Source: Desulfogranum japonicum DSM 18378
GTDB lineage: Bacteria > Desulfobacterota > Desulfobulbia > Desulfobulbales > Desulfobulbaceae
DNA length: 64,000 nucleotides
NCBI RefSeq assembly: GCF_000429945.1
Contig: NZ_AUCV01000001.1
Span: 388,847 to 452,846 of the forward strand
Direction: 5' to 3'
The notes under the pieces are model-generated. The model was not told where the DNA came from. It searched no databases and saw nothing but the letters and a program-made list of their open reading frames with translations. A program made the translations under genes and the position numbers. Below are positions 43,306-52,431 of this stretch, one piece after another; the stretch's first letter is position 1, and every line of letters starts with the position of its first letter.

Positions 43306-44817
43306 TTATGCCCTTTGCGGTTTTGTCTGTAACAGCATGAGAAAGGGAATGGACGCAAGGGTAAGCCACATTATGAAAGCAAAATCGTTCAGGTAAGAGA
43401 TGGTAGCAGCTTGAACAGTAACTTCGCTGTTCAAGGCTATTTTACCTGTCAGTGTGGTCCAGTTCCACAGCTGGGGTAGTGCTTCCGGCTGCATGGTGTC
43501 GCGAAAAGGGTGGAGAAGTTCGCTCATGCTTGCATGGTTTATCTGGGTGTTTCTTGCCAGCAGGGTAACCACCACGGAAATACCTATGGAACTGCCTATA
43601 TTACGAACCAGGCTGTACATGGCTGTTCCCTCTGTCCGTAGGTGCTGCTGGAGGGTTGAAAAGGTGACAGTACTTAAGGGGACGAAAACGAAACCAAAAC
43701 CAAATCCCTGTACAATGCCTGTCCAGAGCAGGGCAGCAATGCTTACCTCCTGGTTGAAAGTGCTCATGACACCCAGTGCAGCGGCTGTCAGACCAAAACC
43801 TGTCAATAAAAGCAGACGGATATCCACTTTTCGGATCAGGCGTCCCACAATCACCATGGCTACCATGGTTCCCATTCCCCTGGGAGCGAGAATGTAGCCT
43901 GTAGTCAACACCGGAAATCCCATGATTTGCTGCATGAATGGCGGCAACAGGGCCAGGGTGGCATAGAGGGTCATTCCCACCAGAAAAATAAGGACCAGGC
44001 CAACGACAAGGTTTCGATCCTTAAACAGTGCTGGCTCAAAGAATGGCTTGTCAGCAGTAAAAGTATGAACCAGAAAAAGATAGAAAAAGAGGCCTGTGAT
44101 AACTGATTCTGTGATAATTTCACGGCTCTGCCACCAATCCAGTGATTGCCCCCTGTCGAGCAGGAGTTGGAGGGCTCCGATGGAAATCCCAAGCAGCAGA
44201 AAACCCAGGGTGTCGAACTTGTGTGCTGAATTGCGTGAACTTTCAGGGACCGCAGCAAAGATTCCCATAAACGCGAGGAGGCCTATGGGCAGATTAATAT
44301 AAAAGACCCAGCGCCAATTGTAGTATTCAGTCAGATAGCCACCAAGGGAGGGACCCAGGATGGGTCCAACCATTACCCCCAATCCCCATATCGCCATGGC
44401 TGTGCCATGTTTTTCAGTTGGATAGGTATCTAAAAGAACAGCTTGAGAGAGCGGAACCAGACCAGCACCGAAGATTCCCTGCAGGAGACGGAAGAGAACA
44501 ATCTCGGTCAGGCTGCCTGAGGCTCCGCAGAGCATGGAAGCCAGGGTAAACCCTACCACGGAGAGAAGGAAAAGTCTTTTTCGGCCAAATCTGGAGGAGA
44601 GTACCCCTGTAAGCGGCGTAAAGATGGCAGCGGCAACAATGTACGAGGTCAATACCCAGGAGATCTGATCCTGGGTAGCAGACATGCCACCCTGCATACT
44701 TGGCAGGGCCACATTGGCAATGGTGGTATCCAATGCCTGCATAACCGTTGCCAGCATGATGGAAACGGTTATCAGCCCACGGTTTATGGCTGGCTCACTC
44801 TCTGGATGCAGTGTCAA
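43306..44817 (-). CDS. DHA2-family drug efflux permease (EmrB-like)
   Basis: A 503-aa major facilitator of the 14-helix DHA2 type. The family markers are in place: LDTTIANVALPSMQG at the start, LSSRFGRKRLFLLSV in the loop between helices 2 and 3 (motif A) and LGVMVGPILGPSLGG (motif C). It exports hydrophobic compounds by proton antiport. It lies 29 bp after the EmrA-like gene in the same direction, the usual partner arrangement. An outer membrane TolC partner is not encoded nearby. The substrate is unknown. Confidence 0.9.
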   Translation of the reverse strand: MTLHPESEPAINRGLITVSIMLATVMQALDTTIANVALPSMQGGMSATQDQISWVLTSYIVAAAIFTPLTGVLSSRFGRKRLFLLSVVGFTLASMLCGASGSLTEIVLFRLLQGIFGAGLVPLSQAVLLDTYPTEKHGTAMAIWGLGVMVGPILGPSLGGYLTEYYNWRWVFYINLPIGLLAFMGIFAAVPESSRNSAHKFDTLGFLLLGISIGALQLLLDRGQSLDWWQSREIITESVITGLFFYLFLVHTFTADKPFFEPALFKDRNLVVGLVLIFLVGMTLYATLALLPPFMQQIMGFPVLTTGYILAPRGMGTMVAMVIVGRLIRKVDIRLLLLTGFGLTAAALGVMSTFNQEVSIAALLWTGIVQGFGFGFVFVPLSTVTFSTLQQHLRTEGTAMYSLVRNIGSSIGISVVVTLLARNTQINHASMSELLHPFRDTMQPEALPQLWNWTTLTGKIALNSEVTVQAATISYLNDFAFIMWLTLASIPFLMLLQTKPQRA

Positions 44818-44846
44818 AAGAAACTCTCAGCTGTGGGAAAATGCCA

Positions 44847-45965
44847 TTATTCGCCGGCGTTAGCGGCTTGAGTTGCAGCAAAACCGTTTACTAAGGCTGT
44901 AATAAAGCCGGGAAGAGGGCGATGATATCCTGTGTCTATGGTTACGACTGTGCTCATTCCGGCACGGAGTTGCATGTCGTTTGAAGTTTCATGTAGTGCA
45001 ATACGGACAGGAATGCGTTGAACAACCTTTACCCAGTTGCCTGTGGCGTTCTGTGCTGGAATGACAGAGAATTCACTTCCCGTACCTGGGCTGATACTGG
45101 CCACGGTACCCTCCCATGTGGCATCCGGGTAGGTGTCGACGTGTATATCAGCAGGTTGGCCGGATCGGACCCGGGTAAGATCGGTCTCTTTAAAATTAGC
45201 TTCTATCCAGTAGTTGCTGTCTGAGATCAGACTGAGAACTGCTGAGCCGGGAGATACATGTTTTCCTGGTTTTGGGAGTTTGGTTACCAGCCCTGAAAAG
45301 GGAGCGCGTACCACTGTACGTTCAAGGTCCAGAGCAGCCTGTTCCACTTCACTTTTTGCCAAAAGGTAAGCCGGTAGTTTTTCTTTTGGGGTGTTGGGGG
45401 CGCCTTCAAGGTTTGCCAGGATTTGTGCGATTTCATCATTGATAATGCCCATTTTCTGTTTGCAGATATCCACTTCATGGCGAGCCTGATCCAGTTTGGC
45501 CTCAGAGATGACTCTATTGCCTGCAAGGGCTGATTGTCGTTTCAGTTCTTTAACGGCAAAATCCAGATTAACCTGGGCCAGTTTCAGTTCGTTTTGCTTT
45601 TGTCCGTATTCGGCTTTGAGTTTATGGATATCGGCAATTTCTGCCTTGAGGTGTGCTTGAGCCTGGTCCAGGCGAAGCAGGTAACTTCTATTATCAATGG
45701 TGAAAAGAGGATCTCCTTTTTTCACCTGGGCATTTTCCTTGATATGTATAGACTCAATGGTTCCGGAAACCTCTGCGCTGATAATGACCTTGTCAGCTTG
45801 AATATACGCATTGTCGGTTTCTACGTAGCGGCCTCCGGTCCAATAGAAAAATACTGTCGCAGCAAGTACAATGCATGGTCCTGCTAAAAACAGAATGCGT
45901 CTACGCTTTGTTTTCGGGGACAGGGATGCTTTGGGAGAGGCTGTTTCTGCTTTATTTTCCTGCAT
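44847..45965 (-). CDS. HlyD-family periplasmic adaptor (EmrA-like)
   Basis: 372 aa: a basic cytoplasmic tail (KTKRRR), one membrane helix (about residues 26-44), then the two halves of a biotinyl-lipoyl domain (GTIESIHIKENAQVKKGDPLF and VVRAPFSGLVTKLPKPGKHV) flanking a coiled-coil hairpin, and a C-terminal beta-barrel. It links the EmrB-like pump to an outer membrane channel. It lies 6 bp downstream of the MarR gene, so the three form a marR-emrA-emrB operon. Confidence 0.9.
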   Translation of the reverse strand: MQENKAETASPKASLSPKTKRRRILFLAGPCIVLAATVFFYWTGGRYVETDNAYIQADKVIISAEVSGTIESIHIKENAQVKKGDPLFTIDNRSYLLRLDQAQAHLKAEIADIHKLKAEYGQKQNELKLAQVNLDFAVKELKRQSALAGNRVISEAKLDQARHEVDICKQKMGIINDEIAQILANLEGAPNTPKEKLPAYLLAKSEVEQAALDLERTVVRAPFSGLVTKLPKPGKHVSPGSAVLSLISDSNYWIEANFKETDLTRVRSGQPADIHVDTYPDATWEGTVASISPGTGSEFSVIPAQNATGNWVKVVQRIPVRIALHETSNDMQLRAGMSTVVTIDTGYHRPLPGFITALVNGFAATQAANAGE

Positions 45966-45971
45966 ATACTC

Positions 45972-46412
45972 TCAATGGTTATCCTGGCTGAGATTCTTTT
46001 TGACTTTGAGCAGGGTCGTGGTGAGTTGTTTCTGCTCCTCTTCGGAAAGACCATGGATGGCCCGATTTCTTGTCTGCAAGGCAAGTTCTTTCATCTGGTC
46101 CAGCCTGGGTCTGGCTTGCTCACTTATATAGATTTGTACAGCCCTGCGGTCTTGTGGGTTTGGACGCCGTTCCACCAGGTTTGCATTCTCAAGTTTATCA
46201 AGCAGACGACACAGCGTAATGGGTTTGATTTCCAAAACATCGGCAAGGGTGGCCTGGCTGCATCCTTCCATGCGTGCAATGTGGGCAATGGCTCGCCATT
46301 GTGCCTGGGTGAGGCCAAGGGGCTGAACCCTGCTGTCAAAATCTTTACGCAGCAGTCGGGAGATATCATAGATAAGAAAAGCGATGCTTTCTTTTGGATT
46401 ATAATTTTTCAT
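45972..46412 (-). CDS. MarR-family transcriptional regulator
   Basis: 146 aa from the ATG at 46412. It contains the winged-helix core: PLGLTQAQWRAIAHIARMEG, then SQATLADVLEIKPITLCRLLDKLE and NPQDRRAVQIYISEQ. It probably represses the emrAB-like genes behind it and itself, being released by toxic ligands. Overlapping palindromes at 46443-46463, just upstream of its start, are the likely operator. No Shine-Dalgarno is obvious. Confidence 0.9.
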   Translation of the reverse strand: MKNYNPKESIAFLIYDISRLLRKDFDSRVQPLGLTQAQWRAIAHIARMEGCSQATLADVLEIKPITLCRLLDKLENANLVERRPNPQDRRAVQIYISEQARPRLDQMKELALQTRNRAIHGLSEEEQKQLTTTLLKVKKNLSQDNH

Positions 46413-46757
46413 GGGGGTTGTTTGTACCAGAAAGTTGTATTGTAAGCAATGCTTATAATAAGCAACCCTTTTGTTTTTGGCTGTTGTGTTCCTGTAACCA
46501 ACGGGAAACGCTGCCAAAGGCATCGCGGTAAACCATTTCGGAGTGCAGGATGCGATGAGAAGTGGTATGAGGACATTGTAGCTGTATAATCTTGATATAG
46601 AGTCTAAAACGGTACGTGATTTCGAAGGTGTCAGTTATTTTGAAAGCTCGTGTTCCGGTGTGTTGTCCCTGCTGTGCTCTTCTGGAAATATCATTTTGAA
46701 AGAAGCCATTGATGTGAAGTCGCCACTTCAGATCAGGCCCTAACAAAAACGTGTTCT
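46413..46757. other. Divergent region between marR and the secreted CAP protein gene
   Basis: Besides the MarR operator, no gene is supported. A minus-strand open frame (46453-46746) starts with TTG without a ribosome-binding site and runs through the operator, so it is not called. Confidence 0.4.
46443..46463. promoter_or_regulatory. Probable MarR operator (overlapping palindromes)
   Basis: TAAGCAATGCTTA (46443-46455) and GCTTATAATAAGC (46451-46463) are each perfect dyads sharing five bases. They lie 31-51 bp upstream of the MarR start, the usual position for autorepression. Confidence 0.6.
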
Positions 46758-47990
46758 ATGCGACGTTTCATAAATGCATCTCAAAAGATTGGATATTGGA
46801 CGATTGTCATGCACCTGATCGGGGGGGCAGCCATGGCTGAGCCATTGGCAGACAGTGAGCATCAGGCTCCTCCGCCATCTCCTCCAACGGTTGAACAAGA
46901 ACCTCTTCCCCTTGAACAGCAGCCACAAAAAGATGCAGTTAAAGCAGGAATGAGCGAATGGGCGTATCATAAAACTGGTGACAGTGCTCATCCCAATGGC
47001 AACGAGCAGCAAATGCTGTGGCTGCTTAACCGTGCCCGTGTCAATCCTTCCCAGGAAGGTTACTGGCTGGCAATCATGGATGAGTCTGATGTGGTATCTG
47101 CACGAAGTTATTTCAATGTGAATCTTACAGTGTTGCAGGATGAGTTTGACAGTTATACAGCAAAACCTCCGGCAGCTTTTGATTCGCGCCTGTATGAGGC
47201 TGCACGACTGCACAATCTGTATTTGATTACTGAAGATACACAAAGTCATGATGGTCAGGTCGAATTGGTGCAAGCTCAGGATTTTCATTTCCAATACTGG
47301 CGGGGAAATGTTTATTCGTATTCCAAGTCAGCCGTTTATGGCCATGTTGGTTTTAATATAGACTGGGGGAGTGGCACTGATGATGGAATGCAGGATCCCA
47401 GAGGGCACAGAATGGGAATCATGTCCATAGATCATAACTACTCAAACGTGGGTATTGCGGTTACTCCGGAAAATAATGCTGGTACCAGCGTCGGGCCTCT
47501 GGTCGTCACCCAGAATTTTTGTACCGCATTGGCCTATTTCCCTGATCATTCCAATCGCTTTATTGTGGGCACTGTGTGGCAGGACGCGAATAATAATGAT
47601 CAATATGATCCAGGTGAAGGGCTCGCCGGAGTTCAGGTTATGCCTGATGGAGGCAGTTATTATGCTGTAACGGCAGACAGTGGCGGGTATGCCTTCCCTG
47701 TTGAGACTGGCACCTATGATCTTGTTTTCTCCGGGGGGATGCTTGAGGCATCCCACTCCATAACGGTAGAAGTTCTTGCGGAGAGTGTACTGGTTGATTA
47801 CAAGCTGCCTCCTCTGCCTGGAAATATTAATAGTGATGAAGTCGTTGACCTGACCGATGCCATGATTGTACTGCGCATGCTAACTGGTCAGACATCCGGA
47901 ACAACTGTTGAGTTGAACGCGGATGTGGATGGTAATGGATATCTTGGCATGCCCGACGTGTTGTATATACTACAACAGGTGGCAGAGTAA
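46758..47990 (+). CDS. Secreted CAP-domain protein with SdrD-like and dockerin-like C-terminal modules
   Basis: 410 aa. A signal-type N-terminus (hydrophobic to about residue 28, AAMAEP) is followed by a Pro/Gln-rich linker and a CAP/SCP domain (MLWLLNRARVNP, LYEAARLHNLYL, TQSHDGQ, HRMGIMSID..YSNVGIAV). A short extracellular repeat (IVGTVWQDANNNDQYDPGEG) follows, then a dockerin-type tail (GNINSDEVVDLTDAMIVL and ADVDGNGYLGMPDVLYIL, two Ca-loop motifs). CAP proteins act on lipids, walls or as toxins; the role here is unknown. It converges on another dockerin-like secreted protein. Confidence 0.78.
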   Translation: MRRFINASQKIGYWTIVMHLIGGAAMAEPLADSEHQAPPPSPPTVEQEPLPLEQQPQKDAVKAGMSEWAYHKTGDSAHPNGNEQQMLWLLNRARVNPSQEGYWLAIMDESDVVSARSYFNVNLTVLQDEFDSYTAKPPAAFDSRLYEAARLHNLYLITEDTQSHDGQVELVQAQDFHFQYWRGNVYSYSKSAVYGHVGFNIDWGSGTDDGMQDPRGHRMGIMSIDHNYSNVGIAVTPENNAGTSVGPLVVTQNFCTALAYFPDHSNRFIVGTVWQDANNNDQYDPGEGLAGVQVMPDGGSYYAVTADSGGYAFPVETGTYDLVFSGGMLEASHSITVEVLAESVLVDYKLPPLPGNINSDEVVDLTDAMIVLRMLTGQTSGTTVELNADVDGNGYLGMPDVLYILQQVAE

Positions 47991-48066
47991 GAGCCAGGAG
48001 ATACTGAGAATCTCAGATTGTTACCATGCCAGGGGAAGCTGACGCCTGATTCGTCGAGAAAGCAAA

Positions 48067-49929
48067 TCATTGATTGGTTGCTGTTCGCTGGAGACCATAG
48101 ATGGCATCGGCCATAGATATTTTTTGTTGATTGACGGTTGATGAAGCGTATACTTTTTCAGTTGGCGACATCCCTGTCAGTATCTGGAGAGCCTGGATGG
48201 AATCCTGTATATCCACCACACCATCATGATCAATATCTCCTGCCTGGGCATCAGCTTTAATCAGGCGGATAACGTAAACAGAGAGATCAGAGTCGTTGGT
48301 TACAACCAGTTTAAAATGTGCCCCGTCAGTAAATGTGGTGCTGAGATCTCTGGCATCCAGGGTAAAAGTTGCTGTTTTTATGCTGTGATCATTCTTGTTT
48401 TGTACTTCAGCAGAAGTGTAAGAAGGGGTACGGAGCTGCCAGGTTGCAGTTGAAGAATCCCTGAACATCACCTTGATCTTCGCCAGTTCACCTAGAGAGT
48501 TTTTGAAATCATTGTCAATGGATATGGCTATTTGTGTATTGCCGCTTGCCACATCAGTTGTTGCTGACAAGTAGTCATAGTGCTTTTTTTCACAGTCATG
48601 GGAAAAATCCCCCCCTGTTAAGGCTGAGCGGTCGTAATAACCTGTTGATACGGTAGTTTTTCCGGCGCCATATACCTGAAAAAGGCCAAGTTTAAAGTTG
48701 AAGACGGTATTGCAGTTGACACCGTCACTGTAATAACTCTCCCGTAACCAGATTGCCGCATCCGGTGCCTCTTCAAGGGGAAGCCCTGCTCTATAGCTGT
48801 ACCAGTCGAGTATGGCACGGTTTCTTCTGATGAAATTGTTGAGGCTTGGATTAGGAAGCCATATGTGGGTGGCGCCGATCATGGCTTCCACCCATATTGT
48901 TGAGATGAATAGCGGATCATACACCGCACTGTCTATAAACTGTTCATCTTCGCCCCCAATGAAGCGGTTGTAATCACGGTATGGCCAGTCTGGGTCAATG
49001 ATGAGTGAAGACGTCGCTGGGTCATAGATCAGGCCCCACTGTTCAGAAAATGCGTTGTTGAACTGCTCGTTGCCTCCACTACGTATTCCCATGCCCAAGG
49101 CCGCTGCACGACTATTTAAAAACGTTCTTACGTTCTGGTACTCATAGTCATACTCTTCGGATGGCTTAAAGTAATTCATGCCTACCCAGGCAAGTTTGTT
49201 TGTATTGTCTCCCGCTGCGACAGCCCATGCCTCCAGCCGTTGCTGGTATGTAAATGCAATGGTTAGAGGTGTCATTCCCACATCTTCTGCATTGACAACT
49301 GCCTGGGCGTTCAACCACATTTCTTCTCCGGCTGAACTGGAAATACCATGAATATAGAGGCCTGCAAAGTTAGGATGAGAGAGAAAGTCCTGGGCACCAA
49401 ATTCGTTTACAAACTGGAGGTATTTTGCTGCAACCCCTGTGTCCCATGGTGCTGCAACGGTGATATATTCATCGGATTCTGCCTTGCCATAGGTATAAAA
49501 TATCGGGGGGCGATACTTGTCCAATACCCATTGCGGGATAAATGGCACATCACCTGTTCCCCATGGTGTCTTACGGTCGACCACATGGGATTTAAGGCGT
49601 GCCACAAGGCACTTGTCATCAGCCTGTGCGGCGGCAAGGGCAACATTGACATTGTTGAAGTCGTAGATATCTTCTGCTGGATTCAGGGATGCCCAGGTAA
49701 AGGTCACACCGTAACAATTTATCAGGTCGCTCAAGTCATCCGGAATGGCAGTTGCTGAGACCGTGTCGGTCATTTGGAAATAGCCTATTTTGGGAGAAGG
49801 CTCTGTGCTAGAGGGAAAAGACCAGTCCAGGCCTTGTGAGATAACCACAGATGTGGAACCCATGGCCGGTAGTTGTGTGAAAATAATAAAGAGAAAAACC
49901 AGAGTGTTGAGGGCAAATGTTTTTATCAC
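48067..49929 (-). CDS. Secreted protein with a glycosidase-like domain and a dockerin-like tail
   Basis: 620 aa from a GTG start. The N-terminal 25 residues form a hydrophobic signal ending in AMGSTS. Residues about 35-420 have the feel of a beta/alpha-barrel glycosidase of the GH5/GH42 type (GVTFTWASLNPAEDIYDF near the start, NFAGLYIHGISSSAGEEMW, LAWVGMNYF), but no active-site pair is confidently assigned. The C-terminal 60 residues have one clear dockerin loop, GDIDHDGVVDIQDSIQAL, and a second degenerate one. Neither the enzyme activity nor a cohesin partner is visible in the window. Confidence 0.6.
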   Translation of the reverse strand: MIKTFALNTLVFLFIIFTQLPAMGSTSVVISQGLDWSFPSSTEPSPKIGYFQMTDTVSATAIPDDLSDLINCYGVTFTWASLNPAEDIYDFNNVNVALAAAQADDKCLVARLKSHVVDRKTPWGTGDVPFIPQWVLDKYRPPIFYTYGKAESDEYITVAAPWDTGVAAKYLQFVNEFGAQDFLSHPNFAGLYIHGISSSAGEEMWLNAQAVVNAEDVGMTPLTIAFTYQQRLEAWAVAAGDNTNKLAWVGMNYFKPSEEYDYEYQNVRTFLNSRAAALGMGIRSGGNEQFNNAFSEQWGLIYDPATSSLIIDPDWPYRDYNRFIGGEDEQFIDSAVYDPLFISTIWVEAMIGATHIWLPNPSLNNFIRRNRAILDWYSYRAGLPLEEAPDAAIWLRESYYSDGVNCNTVFNFKLGLFQVYGAGKTTVSTGYYDRSALTGGDFSHDCEKKHYDYLSATTDVASGNTQIAISIDNDFKNSLGELAKIKVMFRDSSTATWQLRTPSYTSAEVQNKNDHSIKTATFTLDARDLSTTFTDGAHFKLVVTNDSDLSVYVIRLIKADAQAGDIDHDGVVDIQDSIQALQILTGMSPTEKVYASSTVNQQKISMADAIYGLQRTATNQ

Positions 49930-50698
49930 GTATCTGATACCCCATTGTGGATGCTTTCTTGCCGCCGCTTTGTCGTTTCTGTTGTACAGAACAAATTACA
50001 TACGCATTTATGCATATGTTGGGCGAGTGATGAACCTTGGTTGAAAAAGCAAATAGCGAGCCACTTATGTATGGTATTTCTATATGAATTGTATGTGATT
50101 CTTTGCCGGAAAAGAATAGGAATTTCAACAAACTGACAGAGTGAGAAAATATAAATGTGCTGGAGCAGCTGTGAAGCTTGCTGTTTTCAGATATTATGCA
50201 CTCGTTACATGGTGCTCTTTTTCTGTGCCTGTCCAGAAATGAAGATTTTTGCCCAAGTTTAAGGCTTTCGAGACATTTTACCGTAGACATATAATTGAAA
50301 TTTCGAGGGTAAAGTTTTGAGCATAACGCAAAAATTGGGAGAAAAGACCATTTATGGACAGTCTCCTCTCCGGAAGACTGTTCGCAAATGTGCTTTTCGC
50401 CCATACTTTTTATTTACCCTGAAAAAATATTCCCGGAGGGAAGGCTATCGGTGTGGTAAGGTCGTCGCGTCAATGGTCCCATACTGGCCGTATTGAGCCA
50501 TTGACGCGACGACCTTACCGAGTAGAGAGACAAGCAAGATCGGATTATTTTTTCCGTGACCCTGAACTGAGCGAACAAACGCATATATCAACAGGTACTC
50601 GTTCGCAGGCCGGCTCCTGGTTAGAGAGGACACGCTTGTGTTTGCCAACAGGATAAGTGTTGTCAAGGTGAGACGTGTTGTGCAGCCGGAGAACAACA
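49930..50698. other. 770-bp region with a long inverted repeat and no clear gene
   Basis: No supported gene. It holds the 22-bp-arm inverted repeat, a GCGAAC/GTTCGC pair near 50567-50611, and TTGAGCATAACGCAAA near 50317, which recurs near 37560. These suggest remnants of repeat elements rather than a gene. Confidence 0.4.
50455..50519. repeat. 22-bp-arm perfect inverted repeat
   Basis: Arms at 50455-50476 and 50498-50519 are exact reverse complements, beginning GGTAAGGTCGTC. The 21-nt spacer pairs further (ATAC/GTAT), giving one long hairpin. There is no T-run and it does not abut a gene end, so a terminator is less likely than a mobile-element remnant or structured RNA. Confidence 0.65.
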
Positions 50699-51307
50699 TC
50701 AGGCAGCTAGATATCCTTTTTCAACTGCCTTGTCGATAAGGGTGGATGCAAAGTCCCATAGTATTGTGGAGCCTTTTGCTATATGCTTATTGCGGTCTAT
50801 GACCTGCTGTTTGCGAATGCCATGTTTTTTCCAAGACTTACCTTGAGAATAGTAGTTCAGCATAAGTGGCATAAGGCGATCAAGCGCATTGGCAAACTTG
50901 GCTTCTCTGGTCTCACCCCGTTCAAATTCCTGCCACAGTTGAAAGCATTCCTTTTGCTGTTCAGGCGGCAGAATACCAAAAATTCTCTTTGCTGCACGTA
51001 ATTCACGATCTGCTTTGTCTGTGTGCCCTTTTTCATCATAGCAAAAGGTGTCGCCGGCATCAATTTCCACAATATCATGGAGGAGAACCATTTTCATAAC
51101 ATGGCTCGGTTGTATTTCTTCATTGGCATGTTCTGATAAAATTATCGCCATTACGGCAAGCTGCCAGCTATGCTCAGCGTCGTTTTCCCACCTGTCGGTA
51201 TCTAGAATATAACTGCGTCGAAATATGGATTTAAGTTTTTCCAGCTCAAGAAGAAATTCCAGTTGTTGGCCAAGAGAGACGTGATCTGTTTCTGTAATGC
51301 GTTGCAT
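50699..51307 (-). CDS. HD-domain hydrolase (YfbR-like 5'-nucleotidase family)
   Basis: 202 residues from the ATG at 51307. The HD-type metal site is present: the first His is in RWENDAEHSWQLA, LLHDIVEIDAGDT has the HD pair, and a later Asp is in ALDRLMPL. The spacing matches the YfbR/HDDC2 group, which removes phosphate from deoxynucleoside monophosphates. The in-frame extension to a TTG at 51358 is less likely, since it runs into the pseudogene tail upstream. No Shine-Dalgarno is clear. Confidence 0.8.
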   Translation of the reverse strand: MQRITETDHVSLGQQLEFLLELEKLKSIFRRSYILDTDRWENDAEHSWQLAVMAIILSEHANEEIQPSHVMKMVLLHDIVEIDAGDTFCYDEKGHTDKADRELRAAKRIFGILPPEQQKECFQLWQEFERGETREAKFANALDRLMPLMLNYYSQGKSWKKHGIRKQQVIDRNKHIAKGSTILWDFASTLIDKAVEKGYLAA

Positions 51308-51350
51308 GGTTATATAAGTGTTTGTAAAGATGTATGAATAATTTAAATTA

Positions 51351-51576
51351 CTAGCCAAGGTCTTTGTTTATAACAATAACCTTGATTCGATGTTTGGGAT
51401 ACGGTTTTTCTGTGATCGTCCAGCTGTTGCAGATACGATCAGGGCTGCTGCAGTATGATGTTTTTTGCTTTTGTAGAACTTTGGACGATGAATGGGGAAA
51501 AATTATTTTTCTTCAGTGCATTATAGCAGGTATTTAATCGAAGTCGCCAATATGTATCAAGATTTTTGCTGTTCAT
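51351..51576 (-). pseudogene. Internally deleted LUD-domain (DUF162) protein
   Basis: Two pieces of a lactate-utilisation LUD-type protein on the minus strand. The first 45 residues start at ATG 51576 with an AAAGGCG ribosome-binding site (NLDTYWRLRLNTCYNALKKN, then SSTKAKNIIL), and stop at 51439-51441. In another frame, the last 30 residues (SPDRICNSWTITEKPYPKHR then IKVIVINKDLG) follow at once and end at 51351. A complete protein has about 200 residues, so roughly 130 central residues are missing and the reading frame shifts at the join. This is a decayed gene, not a coding region. Confidence 0.7.
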
Positions 51577-51853
51577 GATGTTTCGCCTTTTATTATTTGC
51601 AGTATCAAGGAGATCGCCTCTGGTAAGGTGATGGTATTGCATGTGGGCTGATTTGGACTGCTAGATTGCCTCCATGGTATTATTTATGAGCAGTTACATC
51701 CATGAAAACAAATTCTTTTTAGTCCTGATCTGTATAAAAGTCATGAGAAATACGGGAGTGAAGGAATAGGATCAGCCAAAGAGAGGAAACATGAGAACTG
51801 TAGGGCGTGTTGAGGTCCACTGAAAATGCAAAGCTATCTATGGAGCTGTCAAA

Positions 51854-51888
51854 TAAAAAAAGGAGCTGGCCCAAAAGGCTAGCTCCTT
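51854..51888 (-). terminator. Terminator after tRNA-Glu
   Basis: On the minus strand GGAGCTAGCC-TTTT-GGGCCAGCTCC (one or two mismatches) followed by seven Ts, about 10 nt after the tRNA CCA end. Confidence 0.75.
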
Positions 51889-51896
51889 GATATATC

Positions 51897-51974
51897 TGGC
51901 GTCCCCAAGGGGATTCGAACCCCTGTTGCCGGCGTGAAAGGCCGGTGTCCTGGACCTGGCTAGACGATGGGGAC
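51897..51974 (-). tRNA. tRNA-Glu (UUC anticodon)
   Basis: A 75-nt cloverleaf plus an encoded CCA end on the minus strand. Acceptor stem GTCCCCA pairs with TGGGGAC (7 bp). The anticodon loop CTTTCAC is closed by a CCGGC/GCCGG stem, giving anticodon TTC. The T-arm GGGG-TTCGAAT-CCCC is canonical. A terminator lies directly downstream. Confidence 0.93.
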
Positions 51975-52431
51975 TGGAACGTCAAATTTTGAAAGGTCGT
52001 TCGAAACTTCCTGGTTAAGAGACTGAAGTTCTGCCAGCTGTCTATCGACCCATTTTGCTGGAGCCGGAGTATTTACGAAAAAAAGAGGAAGCTGTCAATA
52101 AAAAAAATCATGTGTAGAGGGAACAATTGCGAGAAGGCATCATGGAACGCCGGTGAATGGTTGCGACAGTTCATATACTCTTTTCGTCATGCACCTTGCG
52201 AACCCTTTGAGCAAGAGCCCCCCTTGCTGCTTCCGAAATGAATCTGTATTGATACGGGCCTGAAAAAAAGAGTGATTTGCTTGGAAATGATAGACGGAGA
52301 CATGAAACGAACTTACATATACTAATGTATATGGATTTTTAGGCGATACTATGGCAGGGAGGAGGTTGTATTCTGTACTCAAAATCTTAAGATATAGACC
52401 TGATATATGTTCACCCACTGGAAGGAAATTT
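51975..52431. promoter_or_regulatory. Region upstream of the universal stress gene
   Basis: No firm gene. A 43-codon plus-strand frame (52110-52241) has no good ribosome-binding site and is not called. A perfect CATATAC-TAAT-GTATATG dyad at 52316-52333 lies about 100 bp upstream of the stress protein start and may be an operator. Confidence 0.4.

Noticed and set aside
46453..46746. Minus-strand open frame of 97 codons between marR and the CAP gene
   Set aside because: TTG start with no ribosome-binding site. It runs across the likely MarR operator and matches no family I know.
37560..50332. 16-base repeat TTGAGCATAACGCAAA near 37560 and 50317
   Set aside because: About one such 16-mer match is expected by chance in 64 kb on both strands, and similarity outside it is weak.
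50445..50699. 84-codon minus-strand frame over the 22-bp inverted repeat
   Set aside because: The frame is explained by the repeat and has no ribosome-binding site. No domain recognised.
52110..52241. 43-codon plus-strand open frame upstream of the universal stress gene
   Set aside because: Very short with no good ribosome-binding site, and no recognisable motif beyond a few Cys and aromatic residues. Kept only as a possibility.
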